DNA of 64,000 nt from Micromonospora lutea (GTDB lineage Bacteria; Actinomycetota; Actinomycetes; Mycobacteriales; Micromonosporaceae), in assembly GCF_016863535.1 (NCBI RefSeq), contig NZ_BOPB01000029.1, positions 1 to 64,000 on the forward strand, given 5' to 3'. Positions 8,093-15,747 of the stretch are shown here, in pieces. Made by a program: the position numbers and the translations under genes. Numbering within the stretch: position 1 is the first letter of the stretch; the number at the start of each line of letters is the position of its first letter. The notes beneath the pieces were generated by a model. It searched no databases. It saw only the letters and a list, made by a program, of their open reading frames with translations, and was not told the origin of the DNA.

Positions 8093-8324
8093 TGCTGCGA
8101 CCCGGCTGTCTGCTGGCCTGTCCGACGGCGCCGGGTCGAGGTCGGCGCCGGAGTCGAGGTCGGAGTCGAGGTCGGAATCGAGGTCGGGGTCGGGGTCGGC
8201 GGAGCGGCCGGTGCGTACCGATGGTCGGGTTTGTGGCAGCGCCTCCGCGCTGCCCCTGCTACCGAATACACGGCAGTGCTCCGTCGTTCACGGCGGAGGT
8301 GAAGTCGTGTTCCTGATCCCGCCG

Positions 8325-8741
8325 TCAGGCGGGCCGCTGTTGACTTTCGATGTACTGGCGCACCATGGACAGTGGTGCGCCGCCGACGGAGCCGGCGAAG
8401 TACGACGCGGACCACAGCCGGTTGGCTCGCCAGTAGTGCCGCCGCAGGTCGGGGAACTCCTGACGCAGCCGTCGGGACGAGACGCCTTTGAGGCTGTTGA
8501 CCAGCTTGGCCACGGCGACTTTGGGTGGGTGGTTGACGAGCAGGTGGACGTGGTCGGTTTCGCCGTTGAACTCGACCAGTTCGGTGTCGAAGTCGGCGCA
8601 TACGGCTCGCATGATCTGTTCCATGCGGGTGAGGTGCCCGTCGGTGAACACGCCGTGTCGGTACTTCGTCACGAAGACCAAATGGGCGTGCAGGGCGAAA
8701 ACGCAGTGCCTACCAGTGCGAACGTCTCGATTATCTACCAT
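8325..8741 (-). CDS. tnpA: IS200/IS605 Y1 (HUH) transposase
   Basis: This 138-residue single-strand DNA transposase has the usual length of the family. The metal-binding HUH motif is in TDHVHLLVNHPP, and the catalytic tyrosine is in MVRQYIESQ near the C-terminus. The N-terminal VFALHAHLVFVTKYRHGVF is diagnostic. It excises and inserts the element as circular single-stranded intermediates. It diverges from tnpB with about 22 bp between starts. The stop codon falls inside the presumed left-end hairpin. No frameshift is visible. Confidence 0.95.
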   Translation of the reverse strand: MVDNRDVRTGRHCVFALHAHLVFVTKYRHGVFTDGHLTRMEQIMRAVCADFDTELVEFNGETDHVHLLVNHPPKVAVAKLVNSLKGVSSRRLRQEFPDLRRHYWRANRLWSASYFAGSVGGAPLSMVRQYIESQQRPA

Positions 8742-8763
8742 AGGCCAATGCTAGACTGGGTAC

Positions 8764-9969
8764 GTGCAGCTTCGTTACAACTACCGCCTGTACCCGACGC
8801 CGGGTCAGCAGCAAGCGCTGGCTCGGGCGTTCGGGTGCGCGCGGGTGGTGTTCAACGACGGGCTGCGCGCACGCCAGGAAGCCCACCAGCAGGGACGCCC
8901 GTACATCACGGACGGGGAACTGTCCCGCACGCTGATCACCGACGCGAAGCGCACACCCGAACGGGCATGGCTGGGCGAGGTGTCGGCGGTGGTGCTGCAA
9001 CAGGCCCTCGCGGATCTGAACACCGCCTACCGGAACTTCTTCCACTCGGTCACCGGCAGACGGAAGGGCCGCAAGCTGGCTCTGCCTCGGTTCCGGTCCC
9101 GCAAGGACAACCGGCAGGCGATCCGGTTCACGGCCAACGCCCGGTTCAAGGTGCTCGACAACGGACGGCTGCGGCTGCCGAAGGTCGGGGACGTGGAGGT
9201 GCGCTGGTCACGCGCCCTGCCATCAGCACCCACCTCGGTCACGGTGATCCGGGACGCGGCGGGCCGGTACTTCGCGTCGTTCGTGGTGCAGACCACCGAC
9301 GAGCCGCTGCCGGAGACGGACGCCGAGGTGGGTATCGACCTGGGGCTGTCGCACTTCGCGGTCCTGTCCGATGGCACGAAGGTTGCCGCGCCGAAGTTCC
9401 TACGCCGGGCGGCCCGGAAGCTGCGCCGGTTGCAGCAGGATCTCTCCCGCAAACAGAAAGGCTCGGCCAACCGCAAGAAGGCTGTCGTGAAGGTCGCCCG
9501 CGCTCACGCGAGGGTGGCCGACACCCGGCGGGACTGGCAGCACAAGCTATCCACGGCAATCATCCGCGACAGCCAAGCGGTGTACGTCGAGGATCTGTGC
9601 GTGACCGGGCTCGGCCGGACGCGGCTGGCCAAGTCGGTGCACGATGCCGGCTGGTCGCAGTTCGTGACCATGTTGGAGTACAAGGCTGCCCGGTACGGGC
9701 GGACCTTCGGGAAGGTCGACCGCTGGTTTCCGTCGACCCGCATGTGCTCCGACTGTGGCGTGATCGGCGACACGATGCCGCTGAATGTTCGGTCGTGGAC
9801 CTGCCCGTGCGGGTCGACTCACGACCGGGACATCAACGCCGCCCGCAACATCAGGGCCGCCGGACGGGCGGACCTCAACGACCGTGGAGCGCAGGTAAGA
9901 CCAGCATCCATGCCGGCACCGCGCAGCGAAGCGGTAACCCACCGGGAGCTAGCCCCCACGGGGGTGTAG
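8764..9969 (+). CDS. tnpB: TnpB RNA-guided endonuclease (OrfB/IS1341-like)
   Basis: A 401-residue TnpB with a GTG start. RuvC-I has its Asp in VGIDLGLSHFAVL (about residue 192), RuvC-II its Glu in VYVEDLCV (about 276), and RuvC-III its Asp in THDRDINAARN (about 356). A four-cysteine zinc ribbon (CSDCG ... CPCG) lies between RuvC-II and RuvC-III. The N-terminal LRYNYRLYPTPGQQQAL is the standard helix-turn-helix start. All nuclease residues are intact. TnpB homologues cut DNA next to a transposon-associated motif using omega-RNA made from the 3' end of the element, helping retain the IS after excision. Confidence 0.95.
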   Translation: MQLRYNYRLYPTPGQQQALARAFGCARVVFNDGLRARQEAHQQGRPYITDGELSRTLITDAKRTPERAWLGEVSAVVLQQALADLNTAYRNFFHSVTGRRKGRKLALPRFRSRKDNRQAIRFTANARFKVLDNGRLRLPKVGDVEVRWSRALPSAPTSVTVIRDAAGRYFASFVVQTTDEPLPETDAEVGIDLGLSHFAVLSDGTKVAAPKFLRRAARKLRRLQQDLSRKQKGSANRKKAVVKVARAHARVADTRRDWQHKLSTAIIRDSQAVYVEDLCVTGLGRTRLAKSVHDAGWSQFVTMLEYKAARYGRTFGKVDRWFPSTRMCSDCGVIGDTMPLNVRSWTCPCGSTHDRDINAARNIRAAGRADLNDRGAQVRPASMPAPRSEAVTHRELAPTGV

Positions 9970-10010
9970 CAGACCGGAATCCCCTTCCTTCAGGGAGGGA
10001 AGGACGTCAA
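9870..10010 (+). ncRNA. Candidate omega-RNA (right-end RNA) of the IS element
   Basis: By analogy with ISDra2 and related elements, the TnpB guide RNA comprises the 3' end of tnpB and the right end, with the guide read from the flanking DNA starting at 10011. Two hairpins are visible: one around 9948-9971 (GCTAGCCCCC opposite GGGGGTGTAGC) and the terminal one at 9983-10003. The 5' boundary is a guess. Confidence 0.45.
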
Positions 10011-10039
10011 TAATCATCGGAATCGATGCGGGGGCGGGG

Positions 10040-13000
10040 GTGGCCGGCGTGGGGCAACGGTTCAGGTCCGATCCGGTGCGGCGGTTGCGCGAACGGCTGG
10101 ACCGCTTCGGCAACACGATGAATCCGCGATGGGTGCTGGAACCCGACGCGCTCCAGGACGCCAAGGCGGTCCTCACTCTGATCGACGGGACCGGGCGGGG
10201 GCGGCCGCTCGCCGAACACGAGGCCGAGCGCATCTTCCTGCTGGCCTGCCTGCACTGGTACCGGTACCAGGTACTGCCCGTGGGCGAGAAGCAGAACGAC
10301 CTGGTCCAGGCCGTCGGGCTGACCGAGCTGATGCTGCACCTGGCGCCGGAGCTGGTGCCGCCGTCGCTGCTGGCCATGCTCCACGCACACGCTCCCGGCG
10401 CGACCCGCGCCACGACGCCCGGCGCGACCCGCGCCACGACGCCCGGCGCGACCCGCGCCACGACGCCCGGCGGCCCGGCCCGGGGCGCGCCGTCTTGCCC
10501 GGCCGGCGCCACGACGCCCGGCGCGGGACGGATTCCCGCCGCGCGTTCGGCGGCTGGTGCCGCCGGGCCGGTCGGCTCCGGTGGGGACGCCCCGACCACG
10601 CTCTTTCTCCAGGCGGCCACCCTGATGGGGGGTGCCGAACGCTCCGGCGACTACCGGGTCGCCGACCAGGCCCAGGCATTGCTGGAGCGGGCGTTGGCCG
10701 GCACCCCGACCGGCACCCGGGAACATCTGCACTTCCTCTCCGCGCTCGGCCGGGTGTACCGGGAGCAGTACCTGCACCTGGGCCGCAAGCGGTCGCTGTC
10801 GGCGGCGATCGACGCGCACCGGGAGAGCCTGGATTCGACCCCGGCCGGCGACCCGGAGCTGCCGACCCGGCTGTTCAACCTCGGCAACGTGCTCGGCGAC
10901 CGGTTCGCCGAGACCGACGACGCGGCGGCGCTGGACGAGTCGATCCACCTGCTCGGCGTCGCGGCCCGCACCGCGCCCGCCGAGTCACCGGTACGGATGA
11001 TGGCTCACCTCAACCTGGGCCAGCGGCTGCGGGACCGCTGGCAGCGGCGTAGTGACCGGGCCGACCTCGACCGGGCCGTCGACGCGGTGGCGACGGCGGT
11101 CTCCGCCGGTGCGCCCCCGGAGGCGATCAGCGTGTACGCGTCGCTGGCCGGTGAGCGGTTCCTGGTCGACGGTGCCGACGCAGACCTGGACACGGCGATC
11201 GACGCCAACCGAGCCGCGCTGGCAGCCGGGCTCGGCGGAGACCTGGCCGGCCTGACCCGGGTCACCCTGGCGGGACTGATCGGGACGCGCTACGACCGGC
11301 ACGGCGAGCCGGCCGACCTGGACGCGGCGATCGAGGCGTACCGGGCGGCAGCCGCCGGACACCGGGGTGGCGGTTCCGAACCGGCCGGACTGGAGCAGGC
11401 CACCGGCAAACTGCTGGAGTCCCGCTACGCCCTGCACCGACGGGGCGAGGACCTCGACGAGGCGGTGCGGCTGCTGCGGGCGGCGGCGGCCGAGGCAACC
11501 GACCCGACCGACCGCGCCGAGTGCCTCGGCGACCTCGGTTATCTGCTCGGCCGCTGGTACGCCGACCTGGCCGGGCTGCCGAGCCTGCGCGAGGCCCGGG
11601 ACGTGCTGGCCGAGGCGGAACGGCTGCTGCCGGCGGGGGAGCCGGGCCGGGCCGACCTGCTGAACAACCTGGGCAACGTGCTGCGCGAGCTGGCCGACAC
11701 AGCGGGCGAACCCGAACTGCTGGAGCCGGCCGTGGCGATGTGCCGCGCTGCGGTCGCCGCCACGCAGGATCCGGCGGAGCTGCCCCGCAACCTGTCCAAC
11801 CTGGGATTGGCGCTGCAGGCGCTCTTCGGTCACACCCAGGACCTGGCCACCCTCACCGAGGCGATCACCGTGCTGCGTCAGGCGATGGACGCGGCCCCAC
11901 CCGGGCACCTGGACCGCCTGCCCGTACTGACCAACCTGGGATCGGCGCTGAACCGGCGGACCGAGCTGGCGGCCAACGACGCGCTGCCGGCCACCGGGGA
12001 CGCGCCGGAGGTGCCCCGCGCCGCCGCGCTGTCGGACGTCGAAGAGGCGATCACGCTGCTGCGGGAGGCGGCGGAGCTGACCCGGGGGGAGTCCGAGCCG
12101 GGCGAGCGGGCGCGGGTCGTCGGCACCCTCGTCCTCAGCCACCTGCTCCGGTACCGGCTCTCCGAGGACACCGCCGCGCTGGACGAGGCGGTCACCCTGC
12201 TACGGGAGGTCACGCAGGCGCCGATCGCCGTCCCCTCGGACCGGCACCGGCTGCTGACCAACCTCGGCAACGCCTTGCTGCTGCGGTTCCGAGCCACCCG
12301 TCACCGCCGGGACGCCGAGGAGATGCTGGCGGCGTACCGCTCGGCGGTCACGGCGTTGCCCGCCGGGCACGCGGAGCGGACGATGTGCCTGAGCAACCTG
12401 GCCACCGCCGTCGAGGAGATCGCGCACGCCGCCGCCGAGGACGCGGCGCTGCCCGGCGTCGACCTGGCCGAGGCGATCGCCGCGCTACGCGAGGCCGCCG
12501 CGATCGAGGCCGCCCCGTCGCTGCTGCGGGCCAGCGCCGCCCGACGGCACGCCGCCCTCGCCGCCGAGTCCGGCGACCTGGCGACGGCCCTGTCGGGCTA
12601 CACCACCGCGATCGAGCTGATCGACCTGGTCGCCTGGCACGGCATGGACCCCGACGACCAGGTACGCCTGCTCGGACAGTTTCCCGGCCTGGCCGGAGAC
12701 GCGGCGGCGGTGGCGATCGCGCTCGACCGTCCGGACCACGCGGTGGAGCTGCTGGAGTACGGCCGAGGAGTGCTGCTGACCCGCGCCCACGACGCCGGGG
12801 CCGACCTGGCGGCGTTGCGTGCCCAGGCACCCCGGCTGGCCGAGCGGCTGGCCACCCTCCAGAACGCCCTCGACCGCATCGGTCCGGCGTCCGGGACGGC
12901 CGGGGCGGCAGCCCCGCTGCTCCCGACGCCGGTCGAAGGGCCGGAGCGCCGGCACGAACTGGCGCTCCAACGGCGCAAGGTGCTGGCGAAGATCCGGCGA

Positions 13001-14137
13001 CTACCCGACTTCGGTGATTTCCTGCGCCCGCCGTCCTTCGCCGACCTGGCCGACGCTGCCGCCGACGGTCCGGTCGTGCTGGTCAACGTCGCCGCCCGGC
13101 GCTGCGACGCCCTGGTGGTCACCGAGGGACGGGTACGGGTGGTGCCGCTGCCCGGACTGACCCTCGCCGAACTGACACCGCGGGTCCTGTCCTTCCTGGT
13201 CGGGCTCGCCGAGGTCACCGCGCCGGCCGTCGCACCCGGTCCCGAGGCGCAACGCCGCCGGGAGGCCTTCCGGCGGCGGATCCCAGAGACGCTGGACTGG
13301 CTGTGGCGGGTGGTGGCCGCCCCGGTGCTGGACACGCTCGGCCTGGCCGCCGCGCCACCGGACCCCGGGGCGGATCCGCCCCGGCTGTGGTGGTGCCCGA
13401 CCGGGCTGCTCGCCCTGCTGCCGCTGCACGCCGCCGCCGCGTCCGGCGGTGGTGACGCCACGCTCGACCGGGTGGTGTCGTCGTACACGGCGTCGCTGCG
13501 GGCGCTGCGGCGGGCCCGGCACGCGGTACCGGAGCCCCCGACGCCGGTGACCTCGGCCCTGGTCGTCGGGATGCCGCAGACGCCGGGCCTGACCGATTTG
13601 CCCGGTGCCGCCCGGGAGGAGGCGATCGTGCGGCGGTACGTGACCGAGGTGACCTCGCTGACCGGGCCGGCGGCCACCCCGGCGGCGGTGCTCGGCGCGC
13701 TACCCGGGGCGGCGCTGGCCCACCTGTGCTGTCACGGCACCCAGGATCTCGCCGCACCGGCCCGGGGTCGGCTCGCGCTGGCGGGTGGCCCACTGCGGGT
13801 GCGGGACATGTGGCGTCCGGCCGATACCACGGCCGCGCTCGCGGTGCTGTCCGCCTGCGACACGGTACGCGGCGGCGCCGCCCTGCCGGACGAGGCGCTG
13901 ACCCTGGGCACCGCGTTCCAGCTCGCCGGGTTCCGGCACGTCGTCGGCGCGCTCTGGGCCATCTCCGACGCGCTGACCGCGCAGCTGTGCGAGGAGTTCT
14001 ACGCCCGGCTGGCGGTGCCCGGTGGCCTCGACCCGCAGGGGGCCGCGTACGCCCTGCACCATGCCGTCCGGCAGCTGCGCGCCGCCCTGCCGGACCTGCC
14101 GGAACTCTGGGCCGGCTACGCCCACCTCGGGCCGTGA
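10040..14137 (+). CDS. Large TPR protein with C-terminal CHAT caspase-like protease domain
   Basis: About 1365 residues. After an N-terminal helical region, residues 119-142 are a low-complexity GATRATTP insertion from a 24-nt triplicated repeat. Tandem TPR-like helices with the recurring theme FNLGNVL / NLGNALLLRF and DLDxAIxAxRAA fill about 200-880. The C-terminus is a CHAT domain (about 1080-1365) with catalytic His in LAHLCCHGTQ (about 1232) and Cys in AVLSACDTVRGG (about 1273), so it should be an active cysteine protease. Family CHAT proteins act in regulated cell death or target cleavage, with TPRs as sensors. The GTG start lies 30 bp from the IS right end. The frame stays open into the IS, so the original N-terminus may be lost. 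Confidence 0.85.
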   Translation: MAGVGQRFRSDPVRRLRERLDRFGNTMNPRWVLEPDALQDAKAVLTLIDGTGRGRPLAEHEAERIFLLACLHWYRYQVLPVGEKQNDLVQAVGLTELMLHLAPELVPPSLLAMLHAHAPGATRATTPGATRATTPGATRATTPGGPARGAPSCPAGATTPGAGRIPAARSAAGAAGPVGSGGDAPTTLFLQAATLMGGAERSGDYRVADQAQALLERALAGTPTGTREHLHFLSALGRVYREQYLHLGRKRSLSAAIDAHRESLDSTPAGDPELPTRLFNLGNVLGDRFAETDDAAALDESIHLLGVAARTAPAESPVRMMAHLNLGQRLRDRWQRRSDRADLDRAVDAVATAVSAGAPPEAISVYASLAGERFLVDGADADLDTAIDANRAALAAGLGGDLAGLTRVTLAGLIGTRYDRHGEPADLDAAIEAYRAAAAGHRGGGSEPAGLEQATGKLLESRYALHRRGEDLDEAVRLLRAAAAEATDPTDRAECLGDLGYLLGRWYADLAGLPSLREARDVLAEAERLLPAGEPGRADLLNNLGNVLRELADTAGEPELLEPAVAMCRAAVAATQDPAELPRNLSNLGLALQALFGHTQDLATLTEAITVLRQAMDAAPPGHLDRLPVLTNLGSALNRRTELAANDALPATGDAPEVPRAAALSDVEEAITLLREAAELTRGESEPGERARVVGTLVLSHLLRYRLSEDTAALDEAVTLLREVTQAPIAVPSDRHRLLTNLGNALLLRFRATRHRRDAEEMLAAYRSAVTALPAGHAERTMCLSNLATAVEEIAHAAAEDAALPGVDLAEAIAALREAAAIEAAPSLLRASAARRHAALAAESGDLATALSGYTTAIELIDLVAWHGMDPDDQVRLLGQFPGLAGDAAAVAIALDRPDHAVELLEYGRGVLLTRAHDAGADLAALRAQAPRLAERLATLQNALDRIGPASGTAGAAAPLLPTPVEGPERRHELALQRRKVLAKIRRLPDFGDFLRPPSFADLADAAADGPVVLVNVAARRCDALVVTEGRVRVVPLPGLTLAELTPRVLSFLVGLAEVTAPAVAPGPEAQRRREAFRRRIPETLDWLWRVVAAPVLDTLGLAAAPPDPGADPPRLWWCPTGLLALLPLHAAAASGGGDATLDRVVSSYTASLRALRRARHAVPEPPTPVTSALVVGMPQTPGLTDLPGAAREEAIVRRYVTEVTSLTGPAATPAAVLGALPGAALAHLCCHGTQDLAAPARGRLALAGGPLRVRDMWRPADTTAALAVLSACDTVRGGAALPDEALTLGTAFQLAGFRHVVGALWAISDALTAQLCEEFYARLAVPGGLDPQGAAYALHHAVRQLRAALPDLPELWAGYAHLGP
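10394..10465. repeat. Three perfect 24-bp repeats inside the CHAT gene
   Basis: The 24-nt unit is repeated exactly at 10394, 10418 and 10442, encoding the eight-residue unit PGATRATT. It sits between the N-terminal helical region and the TPR block and is probably a flexible linker. Because the unit is a multiple of three, copy-number change would keep the frame. Confidence 0.95.
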
Positions 14138-14168
14138 CCGCCCTGAGCAGCCAGCCGACGACGGCGGA

Positions 14169-14630
14169 TCAGGGCTGGCCGGGCGCGTACCAGGTGAGGC
14201 CCACGGCGGCGACCAGCAGGGCGGTGCAGAGCAGCACCAGCAGCACCCCCAGACGCAGGGCCCGTGCCGCGGCGATCGCCTCCCGATGCTCACCGAGCGG
14301 GGCGGGCGGCAGCGCGGCGACCGGCGTCACCGACAGCGGTCCGTGCGCGGCGCGCAGCAACGCCAGGGCCCCGGCCACCCCGGTCACGATCGCGGCCAGC
14401 AGCAGCACACCGACCAACGCGCCCCAGCCCGGGGCGAGGGTGCTGACATCGGAGCGACCCCGGATCAGGCTGAAGCCGACCAACGCCACCAGCAGGCCGC
14501 CCAGACCGTTGCGCCAGGCCAGCGCGGCCGTCCGCACCCGGACCAGTTCGCCGCGCAGCAACGTGGCCAGCTCCTGCGCCCGGCGCAGGTCGGTGAGGGT
14601 GGCCGGAGGGCCGGGCCGCAGCCGGATCAC
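14169..14630 (-). CDS. Three-helix membrane protein next to the CHAT gene
   Basis: A 153-residue protein starting with GTG 14630. An N-terminal amphipathic/coiled stretch (about 10-40, LRRAQELATLLRGELVRVR) precedes membrane helices at about 42-58, 68-92 and 127-145. The start overlaps the stop of the upstream cysteine-rich gene as GTGA, so they form a coupled pair. The gene runs convergently with the CHAT gene, 31 bp from its stop. No known domain is recognised. A link to CHAT signalling at the membrane is only inferred from adjacency. Confidence 0.65.
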   Translation of the reverse strand: MIRLRPGPPATLTDLRRAQELATLLRGELVRVRTAALAWRNGLGGLLVALVGFSLIRGRSDVSTLAPGWGALVGVLLLAAIVTGVAGALALLRAAHGPLSVTPVAALPPAPLGEHREAIAAARALRLGVLLVLLCTALLVAAVGLTWYAPGQP

Positions 14631-15013
14631 GACTCGACCTCCAGCGTCACCGTCCAGTACGCGCCGCAGCCGGTCAGCCCGTCCGGGCGGGACGGGTGGT
14701 CACCGGCGCAACCGCACAGGAGAGTCCGGTAGCCGGGGTCGATCGACGGCGCCGGCGCCTCCCGCCGATACACCTCGCCGACGATCGGGCAGGTGATCGG
14801 ATGCCGGCAGCGTGGGCAGTCGCCGCTGAGCAGCACCGCCGGACCGAACTGGCGCACCGAGAACGTCTCGGCGACCTCGGTGGCGTACCCCTCGTCGGTG
14901 ACCTCGGCGTACGGCAGCGGCTCCGCTGCCGGCTCACCACCCTGCACCGGTGCACCCCCGCCGTCGGCCGTACGCATCGACCACACGGTAGCGGCCGTCC
15001 GCCCATCGGTCAT
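14627..15013 (-). CDS. Cysteine-rich hypothetical protein, possible zinc binding
   Basis: About 128 residues. A central CPRCRHPITCP (CxxC...C) and a later LLCGCAGDHPSRPDGLTGCG provide about six cysteines plus His, consistent with a zinc ribbon. Similar short proteins accompany actinobacterial multi-gene signalling loci, but no named family was recognised. The start is uncertain: the frame is open to 15031; ATG 15013 was chosen, and ATG 14977 is possible, neither with a clear ribosome binding site. The gene is coupled to the downstream membrane-protein gene by a GTGA overlap. Confidence 0.6.
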   Translation of the reverse strand: MTDGRTAATVWSMRTADGGGAPVQGGEPAAEPLPYAEVTDEGYATEVAETFSVRQFGPAVLLSGDCPRCRHPITCPIVGEVYRREAPAPSIDPGYRTLLCGCAGDHPSRPDGLTGCGAYWTVTLEVES

Positions 15014-15138
15014 CCGGCGCGCGGACAGCACCCGGCGACGGGATCGGCGGAGCGCCCGTGCGACCGAACCGTCCGTGGAAGGCTGGACGTACCGTCGCGT
15101 GCATCGCCGTGGCGTCGGCGGGCGGCGGAAGGGTGGTC

Positions 15139-15504
15139 ATGTCGAAAGAGCCGCAGGTCGACTTCGCGCTCGACACCTACGAGTGCATCGTGCTGTACCC
15201 GGGGGCCGCCGGGCGGGCGCTGCCAGCCGAGACCGTCCAGCGGTTGCAGGCCGAGCACGCCGCACACATGCAGGCGATGCAGCGCCGGGGGATCATCCTG
15301 GTGGCCGGCGCGGTGGACGGCAAGGCTCGACAACCGGACCCACCGCTCGGGTTCGGTCTGGCCCGCACCGGGTCGGTCGACGATGTCCGCAGCGTGATGG
15401 AAGCCGATCCGGCGGTGCAGGCGGGCCTCTACCGGGTGGACGTGATGACCTTCCTCTGCCCGGCCGGCTCGCTTGAGTTTCCGCTGGTGAAGACGGACAG
15501 TTGA
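15139..15504 (+). CDS. YciI-like (YCII-related) small protein
   Basis: A 121-residue protein resembling the YciI/YCII-related alpha-beta barrel family: YECIVLYPGAAGRALP, then EHAAHMQAMQRRGIILVAGAV with the conserved His, and VRSVMEADPAVQAGLYRVDVM, which matches the family's DPAV..G motif. Such proteins form dimers and are assigned uncertain lyase or regulatory roles. ATG 15139 follows GGAAGGGTGG; the frame is open further upstream to 15058 without support. It stands alone between the divergent pair at 14169-15013 and pyk. Confidence 0.75.
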   Translation: MSKEPQVDFALDTYECIVLYPGAAGRALPAETVQRLQAEHAAHMQAMQRRGIILVAGAVDGKARQPDPPLGFGLARTGSVDDVRSVMEADPAVQAGLYRVDVMTFLCPAGSLEFPLVKTDS

Positions 15505-15747
15505 GCGAATCTGACGCACTCGCGCCATGTCATCGGATGCTTACCGACAGTTGTGCACCCGGAGCGCCCCAATGAGCGCTGGCGTCAGGGGCGTACCATT
15601 CCGGCTCGCGGTCGCCGTTGCCCGCCATCGACGTCCGGAGCGGCTCATGCTCGCCGGCTGCGCGTGTGAGCCGCGCGCCGTTGGACAGCTGTTCCACATT
15701 GCGCAAGGGGTCGGCCGGTGGTCCGACCCGGAGGAGAGACTAGCCTG

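Larger units (their letters stand above)
8292..10010. mobile_element. IS200/IS605-family insertion sequence (tnpA/tnpB)
   Basis: Divergent tnpA and tnpB occupy the element in the IS605/IS608 layout. The right end is supported by a subterminal hairpin (9983-10003) followed by TCAA at 10007-10010, the cleavage tetranucleotide known at IS608 right ends. The left end is tentative: a hairpin (CCCGCC-GTCA-GGCGGG, about 8318-8333) overlaps the tnpA stop, and a plausible TTCAC target precedes position 8292. As expected for the family, no terminal inverted repeats or target duplications are seen. Both genes are intact, so the element may be active. It sits 30 bp upstream of the annotated CHAT start. 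Confidence 0.85.

Noticed and set aside
7917-10013. 698-codon plus-strand open frame across the repeats and the IS
   Set aside because: It runs antisense to tnpA and out of frame through tnpB, with low-complexity sequence and no family features; a GC-rich shadow.
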